DNA of 64,000 nt from UBA6168 sp041392505. Its GTDB lineage: Bacteria; Bacteroidota; Bacteroidia; Chitinophagales; Saprospiraceae. The stretch's first letter is position 1, and each line of letters opens with the position of its first letter. The notes beneath the pieces are model-generated. The model did no database searches, was not told the DNA's origin, and saw nothing but the letters and a program-made list of their open reading frames with translations. The stretch is from contig JAWKLX010000012.1 of the NCBI GenBank assembly GCA_041392505.1, forward strand, positions 127,531 through 191,530, read 5' to 3'. Positions 45,113 through 54,155 of this stretch are shown here, piece by piece. Made by a program: the position numbers and the translations under genes.

Positions 45113-47050
45113 TCACCTAATCAATTCAAAAAAACCTCGCTGAACAGTTGAAACTTCATTGTCCGACCATTCCAAAATATAATAATAGGTGCCATCTGGC
45201 AAATCAATATCATCCCCCCATGAACCCGGCCAATTATTTTTATAACCCTCCTTGCCTGTATCGAAAACCAAACTCCCCCATCGATTATAAATCCATAAGC
45301 GGTTATTCGGGAAATTTTCGATTTTGGCAATGTAAAAGTAATCATTCACATCATCGTTGTTAGGCGATACTGCGGTAAAAATGGTCAATTCAATACATTC
45401 AATAAAAATATTGATCGTTGCTGTGTCGCACCCATTGGGGTTGCAAACAACATAATCGAATTGATCCCAACGTGCGCAATAAGACGGGCCTGGGATATAA
45501 GTAACCGAGCCATCCAAATTCAAAACAGCGCTACCCGAAATTGGCTGGGTCAAAATGTAGAAATCTCGAAGCCCCCCAAACACTGAGTCGTTCGCCAATG
45601 GGTCAATAAGTACTGGCGTTTCCAATAAAGTAGCAGTGCTGTCATCGACCAAACTTGGTGGGTCAAAATAGGGATTAACCGTTATGCAAAAGGTCGTAGT
45701 GTCACAAAAGCCGAAATGGTCGCAAACTGCTATTCCAAAACTATCCCTTCCGAGTTCCAGTCCTTCGTACCTAACACAGAGATTAACAGGATTGGGGTCG
45801 AAAGTAACGTTGTTGGGGTTGGGGTTGTCATAGATGATGTTGAAACCTGTGTAAATTCCCGGGAGCTCTAAGGTGTCCAAACAGAATTCCTTGGTTTCCC
45901 GAATATAAATTTGGTCGCAAATTGTTTCTGGCGTTGTCCTAACAACCGTCACAATCAAATTGTATAGAGCCACATTTTCAAACTCATCAACCATCTTAAT
46001 GCAGGCCGTATCGCTGCCCACTCCTATTCCATAATAACCAACGCAGAGACCATTGATTTCAAAAATCACTTGTTCTCCATTATCTTCTGGACAAATATCT
46101 TCCACTAAAACAATATCCCCTGGCAGCAAGGAATCAGACAAACAAAAGGTATTCGTGTCCACCGTAATAAACACGGTATCCAGAACCGTAAATCCGGGGA
46201 CTGCGGCGATCAATACTTGAACCGTATCACAATTATTGAACTCATCGCAAAAACTCACACAGGCAGTGTCCGTTCCGGCAAGGAGTCCTTCATATAAAAT
46301 ACAATTGTTTATTGGGTCAATGGTAAATGCAACGCTTGTATCAGTTTGATCCAGACAAATATTTTCCATAGTGGAAATGTCACCCACTATATTTAGTTGA
46401 TTGGGTTCAAAACAATAACTGCTACTTGTCAAAATAATAATGGTGTCTGAAATGCCATTGGGTAATGGGTGTACTACAGTCGAATTAATGATCGTCGTAT
46501 CACAAAATCCATTCACATCGCAAGCAATAAAACAAGCCGTTTCGCCACCTTCAGTGATCCCAGTTAAAATGATACAAGAATCCTCTATGATTTCATACTC
46601 GACGTAAGTTCCATTTTCACAAATATTGGTCACGGAAACAATCGGCCCTGACAATGCTCCCGTTGACAAGCAAATCGTGTCTGTATTATTTAATAAAAGC
46701 GTTAGGTCAATACTTTCTGTTCCTGTGCATCCGACAGTGAGATTAGCGGGTTCGAAGCCATTATTTTGAGTATTGGATAAAGATAAATCAAGTGAACCAG
46801 GAGGACACTCTACCCCAACTTGGTTGCTATTGCAAATAGTGTAGTTTGAACTGGGGCCGGGATGGCAACACCACACAGTTAGATTTGGCAAACTACCTGA
46901 CGCTGCTGCCTCGATCTGCACTGTTGCCTTGCTTGCAGATTCAGTAGCATGCTCGTAACTGTTGGGTTCAATGTAAACTTTATCTTGAAAATATAAAGAA
47001 GACAGGGAAGACAGTAAGAGTAATATGTGAAAAATAAAAGGTTTATCCAT
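45113..47050 (-). CDS. Secreted cysteine-repeat protein with T9SS type B (CHU_C) C-terminus
   Basis: A 645-residue protein. After a hydrophobic N-terminus (FIFHILLLLSSLSSLYF) come about four tandem repeats of 75-105 residues. Each has a Cys near its start (CLSTGAL, CFEPNQL, CLSDSLLPG, CLDTLELPG), then L(Y/T)(E/G)G(L/I)..G.(D/E)(T/S)AC and, in three of four, CD..G/N.CDT. A cadherin-like/Ig segment follows (LANDSVFGGLRDFYILTQPISGSAVL). The last 85 residues are the gliding-motility/CHU_C domain (SPNNDDVNDYFYI; IYNRWGSLVFDT; LPDGTYYYIL; RGFFELIR) that directs export through T9SS. Likely a surface adhesin or matrix protein. Confidence 0.87.
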   Translation of the reverse strand: MDKPFIFHILLLLSSLSSLYFQDKVYIEPNSYEHATESASKATVQIEAAASGSLPNLTVWCCHPGPSSNYTICNSNQVGVECPPGSLDLSLSNTQNNGFEPANLTVGCTGTESIDLTLLLNNTDTICLSTGALSGPIVSVTNICENGTYVEYEIIEDSCIILTGITEGGETACFIACDVNGFCDTTIINSTVVHPLPNGISDTIIILTSSSYCFEPNQLNIVGDISTMENICLDQTDTSVAFTIDPINNCILYEGLLAGTDTACVSFCDEFNNCDTVQVLIAAVPGFTVLDTVFITVDTNTFCLSDSLLPGDIVLVEDICPEDNGEQVIFEINGLCVGYYGIGVGSDTACIKMVDEFENVALYNLIVTVVRTTPETICDQIYIRETKEFCLDTLELPGIYTGFNIIYDNPNPNNVTFDPNPVNLCVRYEGLELGRDSFGIAVCDHFGFCDTTTFCITVNPYFDPPSLVDDSTATLLETPVLIDPLANDSVFGGLRDFYILTQPISGSAVLNLDGSVTYIPGPSYCARWDQFDYVVCNPNGCDTATINIFIECIELTIFTAVSPNNDDVNDYFYIAKIENFPNNRLWIYNRWGSLVFDTGKEGYKNNWPGSWGDDIDLPDGTYYYILEWSDNEVSTVQRGFFELIR

Positions 47051-47235
47051 GGATTTATTGCCTCACTTGCGCCCATGGATTTGCCAAAATTATACCAAGT
47101 AACGACCCAACAAGTTGTTTGTAAATAGTAAGCAAAATAGCAGGCGGGAATAAGAGCTAAAGACAAAATCAGCCCTTTCTAACCTTTCATTGATATCAGA
47201 TATGTCGCTTCTTACACAGAAATAACCAGCTTCAT

Positions 47236-50200
47236 TTATTTGGAAACGGCTTGTGCACGGTTCACAAAAGCACTAGCGGTAGAGGGTTCAACAGCTTGTA
47301 TCTCGTAAGTCTCGTCATCCCCCATTTTAATAATCCGCTCCTTATCCTTCATGCCCAACACTTCATCCATAAAACGGGTATTGTTAGAAACAACATTCAG
47401 GATGCCTTGCTTATATCCAAAGAAATAGTACAACTGGCTCGGCGATTTTAGGTAAATGTACAAGCGGTCGTCATCATTAGTGGGCATCTTCATCTCTATG
47501 TAAGCGGTCAAATTGGTGTTAATCATTTCCCCATTGATGCTAATCACGGGCAATTTTTCTTGGGTTGAAACGAAAGATTGGTAGTCAACATCCCAGACCA
47601 TTGGCGTTTTTCCAAACAAAAAGGTATAGGTGTTTTGCTTTTTAGGGATATCCAAAGTACCAAGCGCCAGGCCATAGATGGCCTTGTCGATCGCTTCGCT
47701 TTTTGGGAAAAAATTCTCCACTACCATTTTGTAATAATTCAAATCTGTTGCATACAGGATAGGGCTGGCATCAAAGGAACTTGCTTTGAAATCATTGATC
47801 ATGATCTTGAGCAGGTTGTCCGGGATGATAATGTTTGCCCCCAACATAGCTTCAATCGAGGTCTTCGAATTCATAGCCGAGTGCCCTAATAAAGTATCAA
47901 CTATCATTTCCCCAAAAGTAGTGTTGACCTTACCTGCCGCCTCAACTGAGACGTGTTTCAAGCCAGTCCCCAACTGCAACTTTCCTTCCATCGCAATTTC
48001 ACCACGCTTGTTATTATACTTCAACAAATTCCCTCTGTATTCCTTATCACCACCAAAAATTCGTAGCGAATCTCCAAAGGAGAAAACATCTTGTTTCTCG
48101 TCATATTGCATGTAACCATTGACTGCAAGTATCGGGCGGTCTTTTCGGAAATATTTGGGCATCATCACCGTCGGGTACATCGATGCCGTTTCTTTGCTGA
48201 GGAACAAACCAACGTGCAGGCTCTCCCCTTCTGGATTGAGCGGGGTCTTGTAATTGATGGCCAAGTCGTTTTTATCCCCCTCGCACTGGATGGAAAACCA
48301 ATGGACAGCGGGCAAGGTCTCCGATTCCATTTTTGCAAATCCATCAAATCCCAGATTGGGTTGGTCGGCATTCAAGTTGATGGTGCCTTGGAACAAAGTT
48401 TTATGATCGATATAAAATTTATCCCTGATATTGATGTCGCCTTTGGCACGGGTCACCGACCGTTTTTCACTCCTTTTTCCTTTTCCTATCCTCGTGCCGG
48501 TAATTTCTTTGAATTCAATTTCTTGTTCTTTGCCACCAATATTGTATTCATAAAACCCACTCGCCCGGTATTCTTTTTTGCCAAAAATATTGACCGTCGC
48601 CTTGTTGATGACGTGATATTTTGAAACAGTATCTGCAATGATTTTTGCGTTGGTCAACTCTGACATTACTGCACCGGGGGAAATTTCGATGTCACCTGTT
48701 TCCGGATAAATAAATGCATCCGATGAAATGATATAAGGCACACCCCCAATCTTCAAAATGTTACTCTTCAAATCATATAGCGCTGAGGTTCCATCAAACC
48801 GCAGCGAATCTTGGTCGGGGTGAATGGAGAGGAAACTCCCCGTTTTTCCTTCATCAACTTTGAAGGTAACGGTCTCTTCTTTCATGTCCCAATCAAACTC
48901 GTTGAAGGAAGTTTCGTACTGGTTGTAAGGCAGTGTTGTAGTAAGGAAATCGGCATTCGCTTTAAAATTACCCACCTGTTCGTCAAAATCGACTCGGCCG
49001 TTTAGGTTGGAAGTAGATAGGGCAATGGCATCTGCATCAAAAGCTTTTATCTTCAAATTGGTCGTATCTGACCAGGCAGAATGTGCACCGAAACTGAACA
49101 ATTTAGAGGTCATGCTCGCTTTGTCCCAATCAAAAAGTCCGATACCTTTCAATCCACCGGGGGTCAAAATCAGTGTGCCATCCAACTTGTGCCTTCCATC
49201 TTTGTACAATTCGAAAGGAGAGTCTTCCGACTTGATGTACATACTGTCCTTGTAAGGCCGCCAATCCATGGTAATATCGTAACCACGCACCTGGGGTACT
49301 TCCACCGTCCCTGTTCGATCTTCTTCCAAATCAAATCGTTCCGCACTTCCAACCAACTGTTTTGGCCTAAAAATAAGGTCGTCGGATTCAAGACTTGCAC
49401 CGAGATAGTTCAACAGCCCCTGCCCCTTATACCCTTTATTACTGAGGTCAATATTTCCCAAATAAGAGCCTTTTCCCTGATAGGCTGGATATCCAGTGTC
49501 TGGCGTTTTAGTAAAAAAACCAAGGGAAGAATCCTCTTTGATGACCAGCGTTTCATCATATATGGGAAAGATGTCAGCGGAGTACATTTTCCCTTTAAAT
49601 TTAATATCGGCAGGGCCGAATTTATCAAGGCTGTTGAGGCTAAAAGGGTTTAATTCAAAATAAAAGGAATCTCTCGTATAAACGCCATTCTGGGTGGCCT
49701 GACTCTCGTAATAAACGTATGAGTTAGTCTTGCTCTGCAAAGAAGGGAACAATGGAATGTCCTCATTTCCAGATTTATTTAATGGTGCATCAATCAATAA
49801 AACCCCGCTCAGGTTTTCGATCCTGGAGCCCAAAGCATAAGCGTCTTGCTGACCATCTTCGGTGACATTGCCCGTTGGGATGTAAATGTCAAAGTAATCA
49901 ACCGAATCCAGGGTTATGTCATATTGGTCGTAGGAAAAATGGAAGTCCTTTCCGGTAAGGATAGTGAACCCAGAAAACAATTTCCCCCCGAAATCCATAT
50001 CCCGATTTTGCTTAATCGTAACCTCATCGTGGTTGGGCTTGATGCCTACCTTTTGTGCTGAACTGAATTTTACATTTTCCACTCCTTTTACGGCGATGGA
50101 ATTATCACGCAAATTCATGACAGCATTTGTCTCTTTGGTCTCGGAGGTTATCCGCAAATTGTCAAAGTCTACCTTCTTTTGGCTGGCATCGGCATAGTGG

Positions 50201-51756
50201 AAAATCTTATCTTTTAGCTCAACCAATTGTTTGTCCGAATCATAATTGATGAAGCCTTTTGCCACGAGGTCATACAACAGTGATTTAATATTTTCCACTG
50301 AGTATTTCGGATTTAATTTGGTGGCGAGATAATCAGCGTCCAAAATTTTGTCCCCAGTCTCCAAATAGGCCACTTTCATCAAGGCAATCGGATTGGTCGT
50401 GGAAATATTTTGCAGGCGCCTGTAATCCCCTTCCTCAAAATATTTGACGGATTCGAAAATGCTTGGTGAGACACTTTTTGCAAAACCAATACTCCTTTTT
50501 CCGATGTAAATACTGTCGGCTTCAACCAAGTATTCCAATTGTTCGGAGTCAATGTTTAATTGATGCAAGGAGTTGGTAAATGGGTTTCGGTCGCTCCCCC
50601 TTTGCCCCCTTGATAGCACCAATTTTTTATCAGGAATTTCAAACCTAAGGTTTACCGATGGGTGATAGATCGAATCTTTATCAAAATAAAGGGTCGCTTC
50701 CACTCTTTCACCAACAATCCGCTCTTCTCTTTTTATGGTAAATACATCTGACAATCCTTTGAAAATTTGCTTGCCACGTTTATTGAACAAGGTTATTTCC
50801 GATCTTCGGTCGGGTGAGCCAACACCATAAACCGTAGTCCCGTGCAATCTAAACCCACCTTTATAGTTGATCCCCTCACCGATATTTTTTATTTCAAGGG
50901 AAGACTCCTTTGACTCAAACCGGGGGTAGGAACCCTCCGTTGCTTCGTTTTGCACAACCAGTTTGTCATTGAATGACCCCAAAATCTTTTCATTCCCAAA
51001 AAAAAGTGGATAGTGCATTTTGACGTTTTCCGCAGAATACAAACTACGCTTCACATCAACTTGATAGGAGTCCAATTCTACAAATACATTGCTTTCCAGA
51101 CCCAATCTTTCCCATGTGACGATCCCCCCTTTTCCATACCAGACTTCCTCATTGGTGGAAAAATATCCGGCAGTGTACTGTATCGAAATCGTATCTGTTT
51201 TACGTGCCGCCAGTAGGTCAAGCTTGTCAAATTTTATGATGGCATTCCCATCCACAATGTCGATTTCATCCTTGCCTGAACGGACAATCCAATTGACACC
51301 TGACTTTGAACTTTTCAGGGCACTGTTTTCAAAATAGTCAATGCTGAAATCCACAAAACTTTTAAACGATTTCTTCTTGTTGTCACTGTCCTTCAATAAG
51401 CCGTTCAAAACCTGGTGCCATTTGAAAAATCGCTCGTCCCCATTTTCAGTGTTTTTCACTTTCATCAACGCTGTTAGATAGCCAGAAAAATAAGGGTTGG
51501 CGGTCATCCTTTCTGCCAGCATGAGGTTGGAAATGGATTGGATGGTATCCTTTTGCTCGACCGTGAAAAAGTCGCTTTTGTACAGTTTATCAAAATCCTT
51601 GTACAAATCTTCCAGCGTAGAATTCTTGCTGGCTGTCATAAAGTCTTTCAACTCATCGATATACCCGACCCCCAACGTAAAACTCTCTAACCTTTGGGAA
51701 TGCGACATATTTATAAAAAGGAAAAAAACAAGGGACAAACTTATCAGATACTTCAT
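47236..51756 (-). CDS. Giant secreted beta-rich protein of unknown function
   Basis: A 1,506-residue protein with a signal peptide (MKYLISLSLVFFLFINMSHS) and no recognisable catalytic motif. After an alpha-helical N-terminal part (to about residue 150) it consists of repeated short strands with a GKG/YKG pattern (WYGKGGIVTWERLG; YQGKGSYLGNIDLSNKGYKGQG; LTPGGLKGIGLFDWDKA; DLKSNILKIGGVPYIIS), reminiscent in rhythm of LptD/AsmA-type repetitive beta proteins. It has no T9SS tail. It is the last gene of a minus-strand run coiled-coil - DinB-like - prmA - this gene. I recognise it as a long conserved hypothetical type in Bacteroidota but cannot assign a function. Confidence 0.75.
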   Translation of the reverse strand: MKYLISLSLVFFLFINMSHSQRLESFTLGVGYIDELKDFMTASKNSTLEDLYKDFDKLYKSDFFTVEQKDTIQSISNLMLAERMTANPYFSGYLTALMKVKNTENGDERFFKWHQVLNGLLKDSDNKKKSFKSFVDFSIDYFENSALKSSKSGVNWIVRSGKDEIDIVDGNAIIKFDKLDLLAARKTDTISIQYTAGYFSTNEEVWYGKGGIVTWERLGLESNVFVELDSYQVDVKRSLYSAENVKMHYPLFFGNEKILGSFNDKLVVQNEATEGSYPRFESKESSLEIKNIGEGINYKGGFRLHGTTVYGVGSPDRRSEITLFNKRGKQIFKGLSDVFTIKREERIVGERVEATLYFDKDSIYHPSVNLRFEIPDKKLVLSRGQRGSDRNPFTNSLHQLNIDSEQLEYLVEADSIYIGKRSIGFAKSVSPSIFESVKYFEEGDYRRLQNISTTNPIALMKVAYLETGDKILDADYLATKLNPKYSVENIKSLLYDLVAKGFINYDSDKQLVELKDKIFHYADASQKKVDFDNLRITSETKETNAVMNLRDNSIAVKGVENVKFSSAQKVGIKPNHDEVTIKQNRDMDFGGKLFSGFTILTGKDFHFSYDQYDITLDSVDYFDIYIPTGNVTEDGQQDAYALGSRIENLSGVLLIDAPLNKSGNEDIPLFPSLQSKTNSYVYYESQATQNGVYTRDSFYFELNPFSLNSLDKFGPADIKFKGKMYSADIFPIYDETLVIKEDSSLGFFTKTPDTGYPAYQGKGSYLGNIDLSNKGYKGQGLLNYLGASLESDDLIFRPKQLVGSAERFDLEEDRTGTVEVPQVRGYDITMDWRPYKDSMYIKSEDSPFELYKDGRHKLDGTLILTPGGLKGIGLFDWDKASMTSKLFSFGAHSAWSDTTNLKIKAFDADAIALSTSNLNGRVDFDEQVGNFKANADFLTTTLPYNQYETSFNEFDWDMKEETVTFKVDEGKTGSFLSIHPDQDSLRFDGTSALYDLKSNILKIGGVPYIISSDAFIYPETGDIEISPGAVMSELTNAKIIADTVSKYHVINKATVNIFGKKEYRASGFYEYNIGGKEQEIEFKEITGTRIGKGKRSEKRSVTRAKGDINIRDKFYIDHKTLFQGTINLNADQPNLGFDGFAKMESETLPAVHWFSIQCEGDKNDLAINYKTPLNPEGESLHVGLFLSKETASMYPTVMMPKYFRKDRPILAVNGYMQYDEKQDVFSFGDSLRIFGGDKEYRGNLLKYNNKRGEIAMEGKLQLGTGLKHVSVEAAGKVNTTFGEMIVDTLLGHSAMNSKTSIEAMLGANIIIPDNLLKIMINDFKASSFDASPILYATDLNYYKMVVENFFPKSEAIDKAIYGLALGTLDIPKKQNTYTFLFGKTPMVWDVDYQSFVSTQEKLPVISINGEMINTNLTAYIEMKMPTNDDDRLYIYLKSPSQLYYFFGYKQGILNVVSNNTRFMDEVLGMKDKERIIKMGDDETYEIQAVEPSTASAFVNRAQAVSK

Positions 51757-51816
51757 TTCTATGGGTAGCTTATTGAAAACGGGAATGATGGAAAATTAAT
51801 TTTAAAAATGACAGGT

Positions 51817-52641
51817 TTACTCCCGAACACATTGCATGGCCAACCAGTTATTTTTTCCAATGATCTTAAATGGTTTAAATCCACTGACTATCAATGCGTT
51901 TTGTAGAATATCTCCATCATTTTTCATGATGCCCGATAGGAGTAAAGTTCCTGTTTTGGGGATCATGGTGGATAACGTGTCGAGGGAACTTAAAATTACA
52001 TTTCGGTTGATGTTAGCGAGCACAATGTCGTAGGTTTTGTCAGACACTGTGCCAAGTTCCCCTTTATATGCATTAACGTTTGAGATGCTGTTTGTTTCAC
52101 AATTCTCCGTAGTATTCTGCCAAGATGCTTCCTCAATATCAACGGCATCAATGAAGGCCGCCCCAAGTCGGGAGGCCAAAATCGCCAAGACACCCGTGCC
52201 GCATCCAAAATCAAGCACTGATTTTCCGACGAAATCTATTTCCTTCATTCGTTGAATCATCATGAAGGTGGTCTCATGATGACCTGTACCAAATGCCATT
52301 TTAGGGGTGATGACCAGTTCGTGCTCAACGCCTTGCATCGGCGGATGGAAATGGGCTCTTAAACCACAAAAATCATCAACCTGGATTGGATTAAAATTGG
52401 CTTCCCAGGCTTCATTCCAGTTTTGCGATTCGATGAATTCTTTGGAGTAGGTAAACGCAAAACGATCTTTTAGTTCGGATAAATTTTCCTCCAACCCTTT
52501 GTTATAAGCGGCTTCGGGCAAGAATGCATCAAAGCCATGTTCGTTTTCCACGAAGGTGTCGAATGGCTCCATGCTTAAAAATGCGATAAGCACATCGTTG
52601 TCGGAAGTGCCTGTCTGAAAATCAAATTTGTAGTAGTGCAT
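51817..52641 (-). CDS. prmA: Ribosomal protein L11 methyltransferase
   Basis: A 274-residue protein with a small N-terminal substrate domain and a class I methyltransferase domain: SAM-binding VLDFGCGTGVLAILASRLGA, NPP-type site replaced by DIVLANINRNVIL (N-I-N), and the preceding MAFGTGHHETT typical of PrmA. It trimethylates lysines of L11 in the cytoplasm. Full length, with a short gap to its neighbours on both sides. Confidence 0.94.
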   Translation of the reverse strand: MHYYKFDFQTGTSDNDVLIAFLSMEPFDTFVENEHGFDAFLPEAAYNKGLEENLSELKDRFAFTYSKEFIESQNWNEAWEANFNPIQVDDFCGLRAHFHPPMQGVEHELVITPKMAFGTGHHETTFMMIQRMKEIDFVGKSVLDFGCGTGVLAILASRLGAAFIDAVDIEEASWQNTTENCETNSISNVNAYKGELGTVSDKTYDIVLANINRNVILSSLDTLSTMIPKTGTLLLSGIMKNDGDILQNALIVSGFKPFKIIGKNNWLAMQCVRE

Positions 52642-52672
52642 TTCTTGAAAAGGGAATTAAAAACAAATTATT

Positions 52673-53197
52673 CTATGAGGAGGAAGAAGAATTGGCGGTG
52701 TTCCAATGTTTGACTGTGGAAGGGGCGACACCAATATTTTTATTGATTTCCAAATTGGGGGAAACTACTTTTAAACCCATTTTTATCATGGCCAAGTGAT
52801 GGACGGCATGGTCATAGGCATACATCAGTTCCCTGGCAACCGTAGTTTTTACAACGGGACGCTCCGTGTTCAAATCACTGGAGAAATCGGCCACCACCTC
52901 TATTGTATCCTGTTCTTGAAGTTCGCAGGTAACGGTTAGTATTTTTTTGAAAATTTCAATTGCGTACTGAGGATTGGTTTCGATATAAACGTCCCTTTCT
53001 CTCTTGGCGTAATCGATCCTCTCATCTGCAATTCCATTACAGAGGCAGGTATAAAAGTCCAAAATATGGCGGAAATGTTGCCCAATACTTGAGCCATTGA
53101 ATAGTTGGAGCGGTTTACTGTAGTTTTCTGGATTTATCTTTTCCAGTAATTCGATCATCTGCTCAATGATGAGATTTGTACCTTGTTTGCAGTCCAT
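52673..53197 (-). CDS. DinB-like four-helix protein
   Basis: I start at the ATG at 53197 (MDCKQGTNLIIEQMIELLEK); a TTG at 53263 overlapping the upstream stop is an alternative. The 174-residue product has helix patterns and histidines of the DinB superfamily (SIGQHFRHILDFY; YAYDHAVHHLAMIKMGL), where His residues bind a metal. It ends in an unusual Ser-rich tail (NTANSSSSS). The function is unknown. It lies between a coiled-coil gene and prmA. Confidence 0.72.
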   Translation of the reverse strand: MDCKQGTNLIIEQMIELLEKINPENYSKPLQLFNGSSIGQHFRHILDFYTCLCNGIADERIDYAKRERDVYIETNPQYAIEIFKKILTVTCELQEQDTIEVVADFSSDLNTERPVVKTTVARELMYAYDHAVHHLAMIKMGLKVVSPNLEINKNIGVAPSTVKHWNTANSSSSS

Positions 53198-53259
53198 AGT
53201 TGGAGTTGTGGCTTTGATATTAATGTTTGAATTACTGAATTTACAATCGTGTATTTCGA

Positions 53260-53811
53260 TCAAATCAGCCGTTGAATGTTAGCGAGGTCTACATCAATTT
53301 GCTCTAAAACGCTCTGATGTGTTTTCTCAAAATTAAATTTCGTGTTTTCAATTTTATTGATTTCAGCTTGGATATTTTGGTCGGCGCTATCAATGGTTGC
53401 CTGCGACTTGGCTATCTGATTCTGTAGCTGTTCAATTTGTGCTTTCCAGGCTTCAATTTGGGTTTTGAGTTTTTCAATCTCCGTTTTTTTGGACTTTACC
53501 CTTTTGTCCATCTGGTTTTTCAAAGCCAGATCAAACTGTTGTTTTTCAGAAGCCAGCACTTGTTTGTAGTGTTGGGCAGAGGCCACTAATTTCTCTTTAG
53601 TCAGTCCAACAGTAGTTGCAGTCGCAAAAGCTGATTTATAGGCAGTTTCAGCATCCATGTTCATTTGGGACAACCTGCCCAACGACAGTTTATATTCCAA
53701 ATAATCGAACCCGGGGACGTTATTCTTTTCCAAGGCTGAGGTCAAAAAAACCAAGCTTTTTTCATCGTTGCTGCCATTGGGATCAAAAATGGACTTGAGT
53801 TCTTTTTGCAT
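53260..53811 (-). CDS. Coiled-coil protein of unknown function
   Basis: A 183-residue protein without a leader. The N-terminal half has ordinary helices (SALEKNNVPGFDYLEYKLSLGRLSQMNMD); the second half is a long coiled coil (KSKKTEIEKLKTQIEAWKAQ, then QLQNQIAKSQATIDSADQN). It is the first gene of the run leading to prmA. No family recognised; the N-terminal MDAETAYKSAFATATTVGLTKEKL suggests a small helical module. Confidence 0.75.
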   Translation of the reverse strand: MQKELKSIFDPNGSNDEKSLVFLTSALEKNNVPGFDYLEYKLSLGRLSQMNMDAETAYKSAFATATTVGLTKEKLVASAQHYKQVLASEKQQFDLALKNQMDKRVKSKKTEIEKLKTQIEAWKAQIEQLQNQIAKSQATIDSADQNIQAEINKIENTKFNFEKTHQSVLEQIDVDLANIQRLI

Positions 53812-54155
53812 ATTGCAATGATTGAATTTTGGATATAGCTTTTCCTATGAATGTTAAGAGCAGCCTTTTAAATAAAATTGATAGTTCGCAAATGATCGGC
53901 AAATATAGGAAAGTGAAAGTTGGTAGTATTAGAAGCACTATAAAAGACAGGCTTTTTTAGATAAAATGAAACAGCCTTGACTTTTGTATCAACTAAATCC
54001 GTTTTCTTGCCAAAAACTGATCTTGAATTTTGTTCCAAAGCTGCGTGCTTATAGACAATTTTATCTTCCGAATCTAAACAAGTTAGTAAGTTGGTTATTC
54101 TACTTTTGCACATTCGAATTCCACAATTTACCAAGCTGTTAAGCAGGATACCTGT
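53812..54155. other. 344-bp divergent intergenic region
   Basis: A minus-strand open frame runs through it but its content is not protein-like. A TACTTTTG box at 54101-54108 is a possible -7 element for the plus-strand T9SS gene, without a TTG at the right distance. Nothing else stands out. Confidence 0.5.
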
